NCBI RefSeq assembly: GCF_014192915.1
Contig: NZ_JACHYN010000009.1
Coordinates: 62,001-126,000 of the forward strand
Origin: Azospirillum sp. OGB3
Lineage (GTDB): Bacteria; Pseudomonadota; Alphaproteobacteria; Azospirillales; Azospirillaceae
Direction of reading: 5' to 3'
DNA length: 64,000 nt
The position numbers and the translations under genes were made by a program. Each line of letters opens with the position of its first letter. Within the stretch, counting starts at the first letter, position 1. Below, in pieces: positions 47,782 to 58,105 of the stretch. Under the pieces are notes generated by a model that was not told the DNA's origin, searched no databases, and was given only the letters and a program-made list of their open reading frames with translations.

Positions 47782-47835
47782 GGGCCGGGCCACCGGCCCC
47801 AAGAAAGTGGCCCGCCGTCCGAACGAACGGCGGGC
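47782..47835 (+). terminator. Hairpins after the hybrid kinase gene
   Basis: GGGCCGG/CCGGCCC (47782-47799) and GCCCGCCGT/ACGGCGGGC (47810-47835, loop 8), the second followed by TCTTG. The T-run is poor but the pair is likely a terminator. The rest of the gap to 48078 shows nothing else. Confidence 0.55.
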
Positions 47836-48078
47836 TCTTGAGGTGCAAAACAGGGAGGCACACGCCCTTGGGGCAAGGCTGAAGATAGCAGCCACGCCCT
47901 CCCCGCGCGAAAGGGGGAAAGTCGTAGCGCCCCGCACGCCCGGAGTGCACCGAAGGGAATGAACGCCCTACCCCGGAAAAAACGCCCTTTCGAACGATTT
48001 CGCTTGAGCACCAGCGGCGGCACGGCTATATCAGCGCTCCCGCGTCACCCCGAGGGCGCGGGACAAAGAGCAGACGAT

Positions 48079-48165
48079 GCGCTTGTGGCGGAATTGGTAG
48101 ACGCGCTAGGTTCAGGTCCTAGTGGCTGAAAGGCCGTGGGGGTTCGAGTCCCTCCAAGCGCACCA
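48079..48165 (+). tRNA. tRNA-Leu(CAG)
   Basis: Acceptor GCGCTTG pairs with CAAGCGC, the discriminator is A and CCA is encoded. The anticodon stem CTAGG/CCTAG closes on loop TTCAGGT, giving CAG. A long variable arm and GTTCGAGTC are present. It lies 30 bp before tRNA-Ala. Confidence 0.95.
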
Positions 48166-48194
48166 ACACTTCTTGTGTTGGTCTGATCATAAGT

Positions 48195-48270
<76 letters not shown>

Positions 48271-48275
48271 TCATG

Positions 48276-48308
48276 AAGCCAGCAACCTGGACGGGTTGCT
48301 GGCTTTTT
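48276..48308 (+). terminator. Rho-independent terminator of the tRNA pair
   Basis: A 12-bp perfect stem, AAGCCAGCAACC/GGTTGCTGGCTT, with a 6-nt loop and a TTT continuation, 5 bp after the tRNA-Ala 3' end. Confidence 0.92.
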
Positions 48309-48501
48309 CCATTCGGCCTCAACGCCACAGCAAGGTTCGACGAGACCGCGCGCGCCCGGACACCCCACGGGGGGCTTGAAGGCGACCGGGCTTGCGCGGT
48401 CTTCCATAACCCCGCCGTCGGATGGCAGGGCTGGTCACACCGGTTGGGAACGGGGCGGGGGAATCGCATGGGGCCAAGCCCTCGTCATCCCCGCCCGTGC
48501 C

Positions 48502-49026
48502 TCACGCCCGCCCGACGCTGTGGCCGGCACCGCGTCCGCGGCGGCCGCGCGCGGCAGGCGCATCCACCACATCCACATCCTCGCCAAGGGCCGGACCGCC
48601 GGCACCATCGGCTTGGTCGGCGCAGCGTTCGGCCAGTTCCCGGATCGCACCGCGGATCTCCGGATCGCGGATGTTCTGGAAGTAGCGGGCGAGCATGAGC
48701 GCCTCGCGGGAGCGCAGAGTGCCCTCCGACTCCTCCGTCTGGGGGCTGGCGGTGCCCGCCTCCTGGGCGGCGTGGCGTTCTTCGAGACCTTCGAAGAACA
48801 CGGAAACCGGAACCCGGAAGAACTGCGCCAGCTTGAACAGCCGGCTTGCCGAAACCCGGTTGAAGCCACGCTCGTATTTCTGAAGCTGCTGGAAGGTCAG
48901 CCCCAGAGCCGACGCAACGTCGCTCTGACTCAGACCGGCGAGCATGCGCAACTCGCGCAGGCGCTGTCCGACGAACACATCGACCTCATTGAGGCCTTCC
49001 TTCTTTTCGCGTCCACGTCTTTTCAC
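48502..49026 (-). CDS. XRE-family helix-turn-helix regulator
   Basis: A 174-aa protein. The XRE domain spans about residues 17-75 (VGQRLRELRMLAGLSQSDVA and GLTFQQLQKYERG). The C-terminal 60 residues are disordered and rich in Gly/Ala/Arg. The start is GTG at 49026 with GGGGGAATGCC upstream; the open frame to 49152 is not used. It is divergent from fliF with a 537-bp shared region. Similar HTH proteins occur in alphaproteobacteria as general or stress regulators. A link to flagellar control is inference from position only. Confidence 0.88.
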   Translation of the reverse strand: MKRRGREKKEGLNEVDVFVGQRLRELRMLAGLSQSDVASALGLTFQQLQKYERGFNRVSASRLFKLAQFFRVPVSVFFEGLEERHAAQEAGTASPQTEESEGTLRSREALMLARYFQNIRDPEIRGAIRELAERCADQADGAGGPALGEDVDVVDAPAARGRRGRGAGHSVGRA

Positions 49027-49352
49027 GGCATTCCCCCATCGGCAACGGTGGCAAAGCCCATGTCGCGCGAAGCAACATTCGGTTTTGCGTTGGAAAGATT
49101 CTGACGTGCTTGTGCCACGATCTTTTTGGTATCGGACAAGCGACCATTGCAACTCAGCTATGTCGTCGGTGTCGCAAAGTCAACCACCGTTGCGGGATTT
49201 ACTACCTACGTCCAAACAAACCACAGAATAAGAATGGGTATATGCTCGCAATCCATTCGTTCTTTCGGGGTAATTTTTAATTGTCGGCTTCGGAAACGAT
49301 CCGCCCACCGCGCTCTTTTAGCGAGCCCGATCCCCATTCCTCGCCCTACAGT

Positions 49353-49420
49353 CGGCAAAGAAGCGTTGCCGGCGCGCATCGGTAGGCACAATTTGCCGGG
49401 CACTGGGCAATTTCTGCCCA
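49353..49420. promoter_or_regulatory. Three inverted repeats upstream of the fliF sigma-54 promoter
   Basis: CGGCAA-N7-TTGCCG is at 49353-49371. GGCA-N5-TGCC is at 49385-49397. TGGGCA-N5-TGCCCA is at 49404-49420, with its GGCA-N5-TGCC core at 49406-49418. The last two are exactly 21 bp apart, two DNA turns. They lie about 80-150 bp upstream of the expected start site, as FlbD-bound enhancers do in Caulobacter. Confidence 0.65.
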
Positions 49421-49473
49421 CGGATTAACACTCTCTTCATCAAGACAGCCCAGCATGCACGGGAAAGCAGAGA

Positions 49474-49490
49474 CCGGCGCGGTTTTTGCA
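49474..49490 (+). promoter_or_regulatory. Putative sigma-54 promoter of the flagellar operon
   Basis: The invariant GG (49476-49477) and GC (49488-49489) are separated by exactly 10 bp. The -24 side is CCGGCGCG (consensus TTGGCACG) and the -12 side is TTTTTGCA, containing the consensus TTGCA. The expected transcription start is about 49500. fliF starts at 49564. Confidence 0.65.
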
Positions 49491-49563
49491 GATTTCTTTT
49501 TTGCGTCTGCGAAATCAAGAACTTCCCGGACATCCACCGGGGCATCCGATCGGGGACTGGCGC

Positions 49564-51228
49564 GTGAACAACCTTCTGCAGACCTTGCGCAACCTGGGTC
49601 CCGCGCGCCTGGCCGCCATCGGCGGCGTCGGCCTGCTTTTGATCGGATTCTTCGTCTATCTGATGACGCGCCTCTCCACCCCGGAGATGGAGCTTCTCTA
49701 CGCCGAACTCCAGCCCACCGAGGCCGCCGCCATCGCCAAGAAGCTGGAGGAGGCGAAGGTCCCCTTCACAGTGGACAAGACCGGCACGAAGATCATGGTC
49801 GCCGCCGAGCAGGTCGGGCCGACCCGCATGCGGATGGCCGCCGCCGGCCTGCCGTCGGGCGGCTCGATCGGCTACGAGCTGTTCGACAAGGGCGAAGGCT
49901 TCGGCGCCACCAGCTTCATGCAGAACATCAACCACCTGCGCGCCCTCGAAGGCGAGATGGCGCGCACGGTGCAGACGCTGAACGGCGTGCAGAGCGCCCG
50001 CGTCCATCTGGTGCTGCCCAAGCGCGAGCTGTTCGCCCGACAGCAGAACCCGGCGACGGCCAGCATCTTCATAAAGCTGCGCCCCGGCGCCCAGCTGTCG
50101 CGCGAGAACATCCAGGCGATCCAGCACCTGATCGCCGCCTCGGTGCCGAACCTCGACCCCAGCCGCATCTCCATCGTCGACGACAAGGGCACCCTGCTCG
50201 CCCGCGGCACCGGCAACGACAGCGCGGACGCCATGCTGGCCTCCGCGGAGGAGAAGAAGGTCGCCTACGAGAGCCGCGTCGCCCGCATCATCGAGGATCT
50301 GCTGGGCCGCACCGTCGGCTACGGCAAGGTGCGGGCGGAGGTGTCGGCCGACCTCGACTTCGACCGCATCACGACCCAGTCGGAAATCTTCGATCCGGAA
50401 AGCCAGGTCGTCCGCTCCACCCAGACGGTGACCGAGGCGAACGAGAGCCACGACCGCGACCCGCTGTCGCCGGTCACCGTGGACCAGAATCTGCCGACCG
50501 CGCAGTCGGGCAACAACGCCGGGCCGATCTCGCAGAACAAGCAGAACCGCAGCGAAGAGACGATCAACTACGAGATCAGCCGGACCACCAAGAACCACGT
50601 CCGCGAATCCGGGCAGGTCCGCCGCCTGTCGGTCGCGGTTCTGGTCGACGGCACCTACAGCCTGCCCAAGGACGGCAACCCGGCGGCCTACCAGCCGCGG
50701 CCGGAGCAGGAGCTTGAGAGCATCAAGGCGCTCGTCCGCTCCGCCGTCGGCCTCGACGCCGTGCGCGGCGACACGCTGGAAGTCATCAACATGCGCTTCT
50801 GGTCGCCGGAAGACGACATCCAGAAGCCGGAGGAGCTGTTCCTCGGCATGACCAAGGACGACCTGTTCCGCATCGCGGAGATGGTCGTGCTGGGCATCGT
50901 CGCTGTGCTGATCATCCTGCTGGTCATCCGCCCACTGATCACCCGTGCCTTCGAGAAGGCCGACCAGCAGGAGGAGGACGACATGGACCGCCTGCTGGCC
51001 GACCAGGGCGGCATGCCCGCCGCGCTGGCCGCGCCGACCGGCGCGCTGGCCCAGGATCTCGCCCTGGAGGCCGCCCAGGCCGACGAGGAGCTGGAGCAGA
51101 TGATCGACATCAACCGCGTCGAAGGCCGCGTCCGCGCTTCCTCGCTGCGCAAGGTGGGCGAGATCGTGGAGAAGCATCCGGAGGAAGCGGTGTCGATCCT
51201 GCGCAACTGGCTGTATCAGGAGAGCTGA
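49564..51228 (+). CDS. fliF: Flagellar MS-ring protein FliF
   Basis: A 554-aa inner-membrane protein that forms the MS ring, the base on which the flagellum and export gate are built. The first span is near residues 18-40 (AIGGVGLLLIGFFVYLM). The ring-building motif GAT(S) and the periplasmic YscJ/FliF region (PTEAAAIAKKLEEAKVPFTV) follow. A second span lies near residues 440-460 (MVVLGIVAVLIILLVIRPLI). The cytoplasmic C-terminus holds the FliG-binding segment (EKHPEEAVSILRNWL). GTG at 49564 is the start; the frame is open upstream to 49486. It heads the operon; fliH follows 4 bp later, with no fliG between them. Confidence 0.96.
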   Translation: MNNLLQTLRNLGPARLAAIGGVGLLLIGFFVYLMTRLSTPEMELLYAELQPTEAAAIAKKLEEAKVPFTVDKTGTKIMVAAEQVGPTRMRMAAAGLPSGGSIGYELFDKGEGFGATSFMQNINHLRALEGEMARTVQTLNGVQSARVHLVLPKRELFARQQNPATASIFIKLRPGAQLSRENIQAIQHLIAASVPNLDPSRISIVDDKGTLLARGTGNDSADAMLASAEEKKVAYESRVARIIEDLLGRTVGYGKVRAEVSADLDFDRITTQSEIFDPESQVVRSTQTVTEANESHDRDPLSPVTVDQNLPTAQSGNNAGPISQNKQNRSEETINYEISRTTKNHVRESGQVRRLSVAVLVDGTYSLPKDGNPAAYQPRPEQELESIKALVRSAVGLDAVRGDTLEVINMRFWSPEDDIQKPEELFLGMTKDDLFRIAEMVVLGIVAVLIILLVIRPLITRAFEKADQQEEDDMDRLLADQGGMPAALAAPTGALAQDLALEAAQADEELEQMIDINRVEGRVRASSLRKVGEIVEKHPEEAVSILRNWLYQES

Positions 51229-51232
51229 CGCG

Positions 51233-52003
51233 ATGAGTTCGGTCCGCAAGTTCCTGTTCGACGAGTCCTTCGACGTGGACGCGCCGCCGCGCCGCCAGCT
51301 CCAGGCCGACGACGACTATTTCGACAACATTCCCCTGCCGGAACCGGAGCCCGAACCGGAGCCGGAGCTGCCGCCCGAGCCGCCGCCCCCGGTGTTCGGC
51401 GAGGCCGATCTGGCCGCCGCCCGCGCCGAGGGCTATGCCGAGGGCGAGACCGCCGGAAAATCGGTGGGCTACGGCAAGGGGTTCGTGGACGGCAACAACG
51501 CCGGCCGCAAGGACGGCTACGAGCAGGCCCGCGTCGAGATCGAGGCGACGGTGCAGGCGCGGATCGCCAACGCGCTGGAAACCGTCGGCAACGGCGTGCA
51601 GCATCTGCTGAACGAGCATTACGCGACCAGCGCCCAGCGGGCCGACCAGCCCGTGCACATCGCGCTGGCCATCGTCCGCAAGCTGATGCCGGAACTGGCG
51701 CGGCGCGGCGGGCTGATGGAGGTGGAAGGGCTGGTCCGCGCCTGCCTGACCGACCTGATCGACGAGCCGCGCCTGGTGGTGCGCGTCGCCGACGACACGG
51801 TGGACGCGGTGCGCGAGCATCTCGACCAGGTGATCGCGGCCCGCGGCTTCGGCGCCAAGCTGATGGTGGTCGGCGATTCCGCGCTGGCGCCGGGAAGCTG
51901 CCGGATCGAATGGGCCGAAGGCGGGGTGGAGCGCGACACCGCCGGCCTGCTCGTCCAGATCGAACGGCGGATGGCCGGCCTGCTGGAGGCGCCGCCGGGC
52001 TGA
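51233..52003 (+). CDS. fliH: Flagellar export protein FliH (FlbE-type)
   Basis: A 256-aa cytoplasmic negative regulator of the FliI ATPase and docking factor for type III export. The N-terminus has a charged, proline-rich stretch (PEPEPEPEPELP-like), then GxxxG-type helical repeats (EGYAEGETAGKSVGYGKGFVDG, here given as EGYAEGETAG and GYGKGFVDG), then a C-terminal FliH domain (APGSCRIEWAEGGVERD). It starts 4 bp after fliF. Its length is typical of the alphaproteobacterial FlbE/FliH proteins. Confidence 0.9.
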   Translation: MSSVRKFLFDESFDVDAPPRRQLQADDDYFDNIPLPEPEPEPEPELPPEPPPPVFGEADLAAARAEGYAEGETAGKSVGYGKGFVDGNNAGRKDGYEQARVEIEATVQARIANALETVGNGVQHLLNEHYATSAQRADQPVHIALAIVRKLMPELARRGGLMEVEGLVRACLTDLIDEPRLVVRVADDTVDAVREHLDQVIAARGFGAKLMVVGDSALAPGSCRIEWAEGGVERDTAGLLVQIERRMAGLLEAPPG

Positions 52004-52069
52004 CGCCCCGGCGGACCGATGGCGGCGAACAGGATTTTTTTGAGGTTCTAAGGGCTTCTGGAGACTTCG

Positions 52070-52399
52070 ATGGCCAAGGACAGCTTCTCCCTCGACGAGT
52101 TGGACGGCGGCGGCCGCAGCGACATTGCGGAGTATGAGACCGGCCTGGGTCCGGCCAAGGATCTGGAAGCGGTCTACGACATCCCCGTCCAGATCTCCGC
52201 CGTGCTCGGCAAATCGACCATGCAGGTCAGCCAGCTGCTCAAGCTCGGGCGCGGCGCGGTGGTGGAGCTGGACCGCAAGGTCGGCGAGGCCATCGACATC
52301 TACGTGAACAACCGTCTGGTCGCCCGCGGCGAGGTCGTGGTGGTGGAAGACCGGCTGGGCATCACCATGACCGAAATCATCAAGTCGGACCGCGGATGA
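52070..52399 (+). CDS. fliN: Flagellar motor switch protein FliN
   Basis: A 109-aa C-ring protein that switches rotor direction. The family SpoA domain covers residues about 35-105 (YDIPVQISAVLGKSTMQVSQLL, with VVVVEDRLGITMTEII at the end). The 66-bp gap after fliH includes a T7 tract (52034-52040) but no terminator stem. Its stop overlaps the motA-like start by 4 bp (ATGA). Confidence 0.94.
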   Translation: MAKDSFSLDELDGGGRSDIAEYETGLGPAKDLEAVYDIPVQISAVLGKSTMQVSQLLKLGRGAVVELDRKVGEAIDIYVNNRLVARGEVVVVEDRLGITMTEIIKSDRG

Positions 52400-53262
52400 G
52401 CCTCACACGAGACAGCGCCGAATCGTCCCGCCGGGGCGGGCGTTCGGCCCGCCCGCGCGGCGGGGTGGACATGGCGACGCTGGTCGGCCTGGCCGCCGCC
52501 GCCGTGGTCATCTTCGTCGCCATGGCGTCGGGCGGCAGTTTGCGCGCCTTCGTCGACCCGCCGTCGCTCATCATCGTGCTGGGCGGCACGCTGGCGGTCA
52601 CCACCGCCTCCTTCTCGCTGTCCGACGTGGCCATCGCGTGGCGCGACGCCGGGGCGGTGCTGATCCACCGGACCAGCGACCCGCGCGGCGTGGCCCGGCA
52701 GGTGCTGCTGCTCGCCGAGGCGGCGCGGCGCGCGCCGGAGACGCTGCGCAACGTCCTGCCGGAGCTGAAGCACGAGTCCTTCCTGCACCGCTCGGTCACG
52801 CTGGTGGCCGAGGGGCTGCCGCCCGATGACATCGAGCGGATGCTGATCGGCGAGGTCGAGGCGTCGGGCGCCGGCAAGGTCAAGAGCGCCGGCGTGCTGC
52901 GCCGCGCGTCGGAGGTGGCGCCGGCCATGGGGCTGATCGGCACGCTGGTCGGCCTCGTCCAGATGCTGGGCAGTCTGAACGACCCGTCGAGCATCGGCCC
53001 GGCGATGGCGCTGGCCCTGCTGACCACCTTCTACGGGGCGGTGCTCGGCAACGTCGCGCTGGCGCCGCTGGCCGCCAAGGTGGAGCGGACGGCGGAAGAG
53101 GACGCGCTCGTCAAGACTCTCTACACCATCGGCGCGGTATCCATCGCGCGTCAGGAAAATCCGCGGCGTCTGGAGATGCTCCTGAACGCCGTTCTTCCGC
53201 CTGGAAAGCGGATTCAGTACTTCGACCGGGACTCCGACCGGGGTTCTCCGAGGGGAGCGTAA
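52396..53262 (+). CDS. MotA/TolQ/ExbB-family proton-channel protein, MotA-like
   Basis: A 288-aa protein with about four membrane spans. The segments VDMATLVGLAAAAVVIFVAM, DPPSLIIVLGGTLAVTTASF and EVAPAMGLIGTLVGLVQML plus ALLTTFYGAVLGN give the MotA/PomA pattern (flagellar stator), not TolQ. MotA normally works with MotB, which is not in the window. It is coupled to fliN by ATGA and ends 1 bp before flbD. A stator role is likely; another proton-coupled role is possible. Confidence 0.85.
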   Translation: MSLTRDSAESSRRGGRSARPRGGVDMATLVGLAAAAVVIFVAMASGGSLRAFVDPPSLIIVLGGTLAVTTASFSLSDVAIAWRDAGAVLIHRTSDPRGVARQVLLLAEAARRAPETLRNVLPELKHESFLHRSVTLVAEGLPPDDIERMLIGEVEASGAGKVKSAGVLRRASEVAPAMGLIGTLVGLVQMLGSLNDPSSIGPAMALALLTTFYGAVLGNVALAPLAAKVERTAEEDALVKTLYTIGAVSIARQENPRRLEMLLNAVLPPGKRIQYFDRDSDRGSPRGA

Positions 53263-53263
53263 G

Positions 53264-54802
<1,539 letters not shown>

Positions 54803-54837
54803 TCCGCTGATCGGGGGAAAGGCGGAGGAGCGGCGGC

Positions 54838-57000
54838 ATGGCACTGACCGAACACAATCCGGGCGCGCGAGCGGGCGGCGGCAACATGTCCGCGCTGACC
54901 GACATGGTGGCCGTCGCCAAGGGGGCGCTGAAGCGCGGCGACATCGTGATGGCGGCCGGCATCATGCTGATCGTCGTCGGGCTGATCCTGCCGCTGCCGC
55001 CGATGCTGCTCGACATGATGCTCGGGCTGAACGTCACCATCTCGATCCTGATCCTGATGGTGGTGTTGTTCATCGAAAAGCCGCTGGAGCTGTCGTCCTA
55101 CCCAACCATCCTGCTCATCACGACGCTGCTGCGCCTGTCGCTGAACATGGCGTCGACCCGCCTGATCCTGACCCAGGGGCATGAGGGCACGGCGGCGGCG
55201 GGCCATGTGATCGAGGCCTTCGCCGGCTTCGTCATGGGCGGCGACTTCATCATCGGCGTGATCGTCTACGCGATCCTGACGATCGTGAACTTCAAGGTGA
55301 TCACCGCCGGTTCGGGCCGCATCGCCGAAGTGGCGGCGCGCTTCACCCTGGACGCCATGCCCGGCAAGCAGATGGCCATCGACGCCGACCTGTCCGCCGG
55401 CATGATCGACGAGACCACCGCCCGCGCCAAGCGCAAGGAGCTGGAGGACGAAAGCGCCTTCTTCGGCTCCATGGACGGTGCGTCGAAGTTCGTGAAGGGC
55501 GACGCCGTCGCCGGCCTGATGATCATGTTCATCAACATCATCGGCGGCGTGTCGCTGGCGGTCCTGCGCTACGACATGCCGATCATGCAGGCGCTGGACA
55601 CCTTCACCAAGCTGACCATCGGCGACGGCCTCGTCTCGCAGATCCCGGCGCTGGTCATCTCCATCTCCGCCGGCTTCCTGGTTTCGAAGGCTGGCACCGG
55701 CGGCTCCACCGACAAGGCGGTGGTCGGCCAGCTCACCAACCATGTCAGCGCGCTGGGCCTGTCGGCGGGTGCCATCGGCCTTCTGGCCCTGATGCCGGGC
55801 ATGCCGATGCTGCCCTTCCTGCCGGTGGTCGCCGCCGTCGGGGCCGCCGCCTGGTATCTGCCGAAGATGCGCGCGAAGAAGGAGGCGGAGGAGGCGGAAG
55901 CCGCCGCCGCCGAGGCCGCGGGCATGGGCGGGCCGGGCGGCGGGGCCGCCCCGGTGGCCGACGAGCCGATCGCCACGGCGCTGGCCATCGACCTGATCCG
56001 GCTGGAGCTGGGCTACGGCCTGCTGTCGCTGATCAACCAGCCGCAGGCGGGCAGCCACCGGCTGACCGACCAGATCAAGGGGCTGCGCCGCCAGATCGCC
56101 GGCGAGGTCGGATTCGTCATGCCCGCCGTGCGCATCCAGGACAACCTCCAGCTTCCGCCCAACGCCTACATCATCCGCGTCAAGGAGATCGAGGCGGGGC
56201 GCGGCGACATCCGCCCGAACATGCTGCTGGTCATGGACCCGCGCGGCGAGGCGATGAGCCTGCCGGGCGAGCAGACGGTGGAGCCGACCTTCGGCCTGCC
56301 GGCCATCTGGATCGAGCCGGGCTACCGCGAGGAGGCTCTGTTCAAGGGCTACACGGTGGTCGACCCGTCCACGGTCATCACCACGCACCTGACCGAACTC
56401 ATCAAGGACAACATGCCGGAGCTGCTGTCCTTCACCGAGACTCAGAAGCTGCTGGACGAGCTGGACAAGGAGCACCAGAAGCTGATCGCCGACGTGGTGC
56501 CGGCGCAGATCACTGTGGGCGGATTGCAACGGGTGTTGCAGAACCTGCTTGCAGAACGGGTTTCGGTACGCGATCTTGCGACCATTCTGGAGGGCGTGTC
56601 CGAAGCGGCAAGCCAAACCCGCAGCATCACGCAGATCACCGAGCATGTGCGCACGCGCCTGGCGCGGCAGATCTGCGACGCGAACATCAACGAGATGGGA
56701 GTCATCCCGCTCGTCACCCTGTCCCCCGAATGGGAGCAGGCGTTCGCGGAATCGCTGGTGGGCGATGGCGACGACCGGCAACTGACGATGGCGCCGAGCC
56801 GGCTTCAGCAATTCATCACTTCGGTCCGCCAAACCTTCGAGCGACACGCCATGATGGGCGAGACCCCCGTCCTGTTGACCAGCCCCCTGATCCGTCCCTT
56901 CGTCCGCTCGATCGTCGAGCGGTTCCGGCCGGCCACCGTGGTGATGTCGCAGAACGAGATCCACCCCAAGGCGCGGATCAAGACCCTGGGGCAGATCTGA
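54838..57000 (+). CDS. flhA: Flagellar export gate protein FlhA
   Basis: A 720-aa inner-membrane component of the flagellar type III export gate. About eight spans cover residues 30-330. The family signature EVAARFTLDAMPGKQMAIDA (about residues 165-184) is complete. A hydrophilic cytoplasmic C-terminal domain (about 350-720) includes KLLDELDKEHQ and MSQNEIHPKARI at the end. It follows flbD by 35 bp, and flhF follows after 43 bp. It is the normal length for the family. Confidence 0.97.
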   Translation: MALTEHNPGARAGGGNMSALTDMVAVAKGALKRGDIVMAAGIMLIVVGLILPLPPMLLDMMLGLNVTISILILMVVLFIEKPLELSSYPTILLITTLLRLSLNMASTRLILTQGHEGTAAAGHVIEAFAGFVMGGDFIIGVIVYAILTIVNFKVITAGSGRIAEVAARFTLDAMPGKQMAIDADLSAGMIDETTARAKRKELEDESAFFGSMDGASKFVKGDAVAGLMIMFINIIGGVSLAVLRYDMPIMQALDTFTKLTIGDGLVSQIPALVISISAGFLVSKAGTGGSTDKAVVGQLTNHVSALGLSAGAIGLLALMPGMPMLPFLPVVAAVGAAAWYLPKMRAKKEAEEAEAAAAEAAGMGGPGGGAAPVADEPIATALAIDLIRLELGYGLLSLINQPQAGSHRLTDQIKGLRRQIAGEVGFVMPAVRIQDNLQLPPNAYIIRVKEIEAGRGDIRPNMLLVMDPRGEAMSLPGEQTVEPTFGLPAIWIEPGYREEALFKGYTVVDPSTVITTHLTELIKDNMPELLSFTETQKLLDELDKEHQKLIADVVPAQITVGGLQRVLQNLLAERVSVRDLATILEGVSEAASQTRSITQITEHVRTRLARQICDANINEMGVIPLVTLSPEWEQAFAESLVGDGDDRQLTMAPSRLQQFITSVRQTFERHAMMGETPVLLTSPLIRPFVRSIVERFRPATVVMSQNEIHPKARIKTLGQI

Positions 57001-57043
57001 TGCAGGCCATGACGAACCAGTGTGACGGGCGGGGAGCGGGCCG

Positions 57044-58105
57044 ATGCGGCTGAAGTCGTTCCACGCCAAGTCCATGTCCGAAGCCATGCGCATGGTCCGC
57101 CAGACGCTGGGCGACGATGCCATCATCGTCGCCACGCGCGAGGAGGACGGCGGCGGCGTTCGCGTGACCGCGGCGGTGGAGGACGACGATCTGCTGATGG
57201 CGCAGGCGCGCACGGCCCAGCCGACCCGGACCGCCCGCCCCGTTGTGGTGGTCGAGGAGGAGCCGGAGATCGACGTGGGCGAGGTGGTGGCCGACGTGCT
57301 GCACCGCCACGGCGTCCCCGCCGCGCTGGCCGAGCAGCTGATCGACGCCGCCGCCGGGCTGGACACCGACGACCCCGCGCTGGCGCTGGGCGCCGCACTC
57401 GACTCCATGTTCACCTTCAGCCCGCTGCAGGACCGGCGCGGCGGCAACAAGCCGCTGATCCTGGTCGGCCCGCCGGGCAGCGGCAAGACGCTGATCGTCG
57501 CCAAGCTGGCCGCCCAGGCGGTGTTCCGCAAACGCTCGGTCGGCGTGATCACCACCGACACGGTTCGCGCCGGCGGCATGGAACAGTTGGCCGCCTTCAC
57601 GCGTCTGATGAAAATCAAACTGGCGACGGTGGAGGACCCCGACGCGCTCGCGGGCGCGTTCGAGGTCAGCCGCGGTGCCGACGTCGTCCTGGTGGATACC
57701 GCCGGGCGCAACCCCTACAACCGGGAAGACATGGCCGACCTCAAGGCCTTGCTGTCCGCCGGGGTGGCCGAGCCGATTCTCGTGCTCCCCGCCGGGCTGG
57801 ACGCCATGGAAGCCGCCGACATCGCCCAATCCTTCAAGGCGCTGGGCGTGCGGCGGATGCTGATCACCCGTCTCGACATGGCGCGTCGGCTGGGCAGCCT
57901 GCTCGGCACCGCGCACCGTTCGCGCATGGCCTTCTGCAACGCCAGCGTTTCCTCCAAGGTGGCCGAGGGGCTGACACCGCTGAACCCGGTGGCCTTCGCC
58001 CGCCTGATGATGCCCGCCGAGGACAAGGCGGCGCGCAACCGGCCCAAGCCGGCGGCCCCCGCCAAGACCAAAGCCGTTCGTTCTTCGTCGAGGACCATCC
58101 CATGA
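57044..58105 (+). CDS. flhF: Flagellar placement GTPase FlhF
   Basis: A 353-aa SRP-type GTPase that fixes the pole and number of flagella in polar flagellates. The N-terminus begins MRLKSFHAKSMSEAMRMV and an acidic linker follows. The G domain has GPPGSGKT (142-149), DTVRAGGMEQL, DTAGR (DTAGRNP) and a TRLD (G4-type) element. The C-terminal tail is basic (RPKPAAPAKTKA). It is followed by flhG, overlapping by 4 bp (ATGA). Confidence 0.95.
   Translation: MRLKSFHAKSMSEAMRMVRQTLGDDAIIVATREEDGGGVRVTAAVEDDDLLMAQARTAQPTRTARPVVVVEEEPEIDVGEVVADVLHRHGVPAALAEQLIDAAAGLDTDDPALALGAALDSMFTFSPLQDRRGGNKPLILVGPPGSGKTLIVAKLAAQAVFRKRSVGVITTDTVRAGGMEQLAAFTRLMKIKLATVEDPDALAGAFEVSRGADVVLVDTAGRNPYNREDMADLKALLSAGVAEPILVLPAGLDAMEAADIAQSFKALGVRRMLITRLDMARRLGSLLGTAHRSRMAFCNASVSSKVAEGLTPLNPVAFARLMMPAEDKAARNRPKPAAPAKTKAVRSSSRTIP

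Larger units (their letters stand above)
49027..49563. other. Intergenic control region between the XRE gene and fliF
   Basis: About 537 bp, with AT-rich DNA near 49180-49290. It contains the inverted repeats at 49353-49420 and the sigma-54 promoter match at 49474-49490 described separately. I see no gene in it. Confidence 0.7.

Noticed and set aside
44625-48023. 1132-codon open frame on the minus strand opposite the hybrid kinase
   Set aside because: It is antisense to a gene with clear domains. In high-GC DNA the opposite strand often stays open; its composition (His, Arg, Gly, Ala) is that of a shadow frame.
49085-49125. Second sigma-54 promoter (TGGCAC on the minus strand near 49110)
   Set aside because: The -12 TTGC at the required 10-bp spacing from GG is missing.
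52034-52040. Terminator at the T7 tract between fliH and fliN
   Set aside because: No stem precedes the T-run on the plus strand, and the operon clearly continues.
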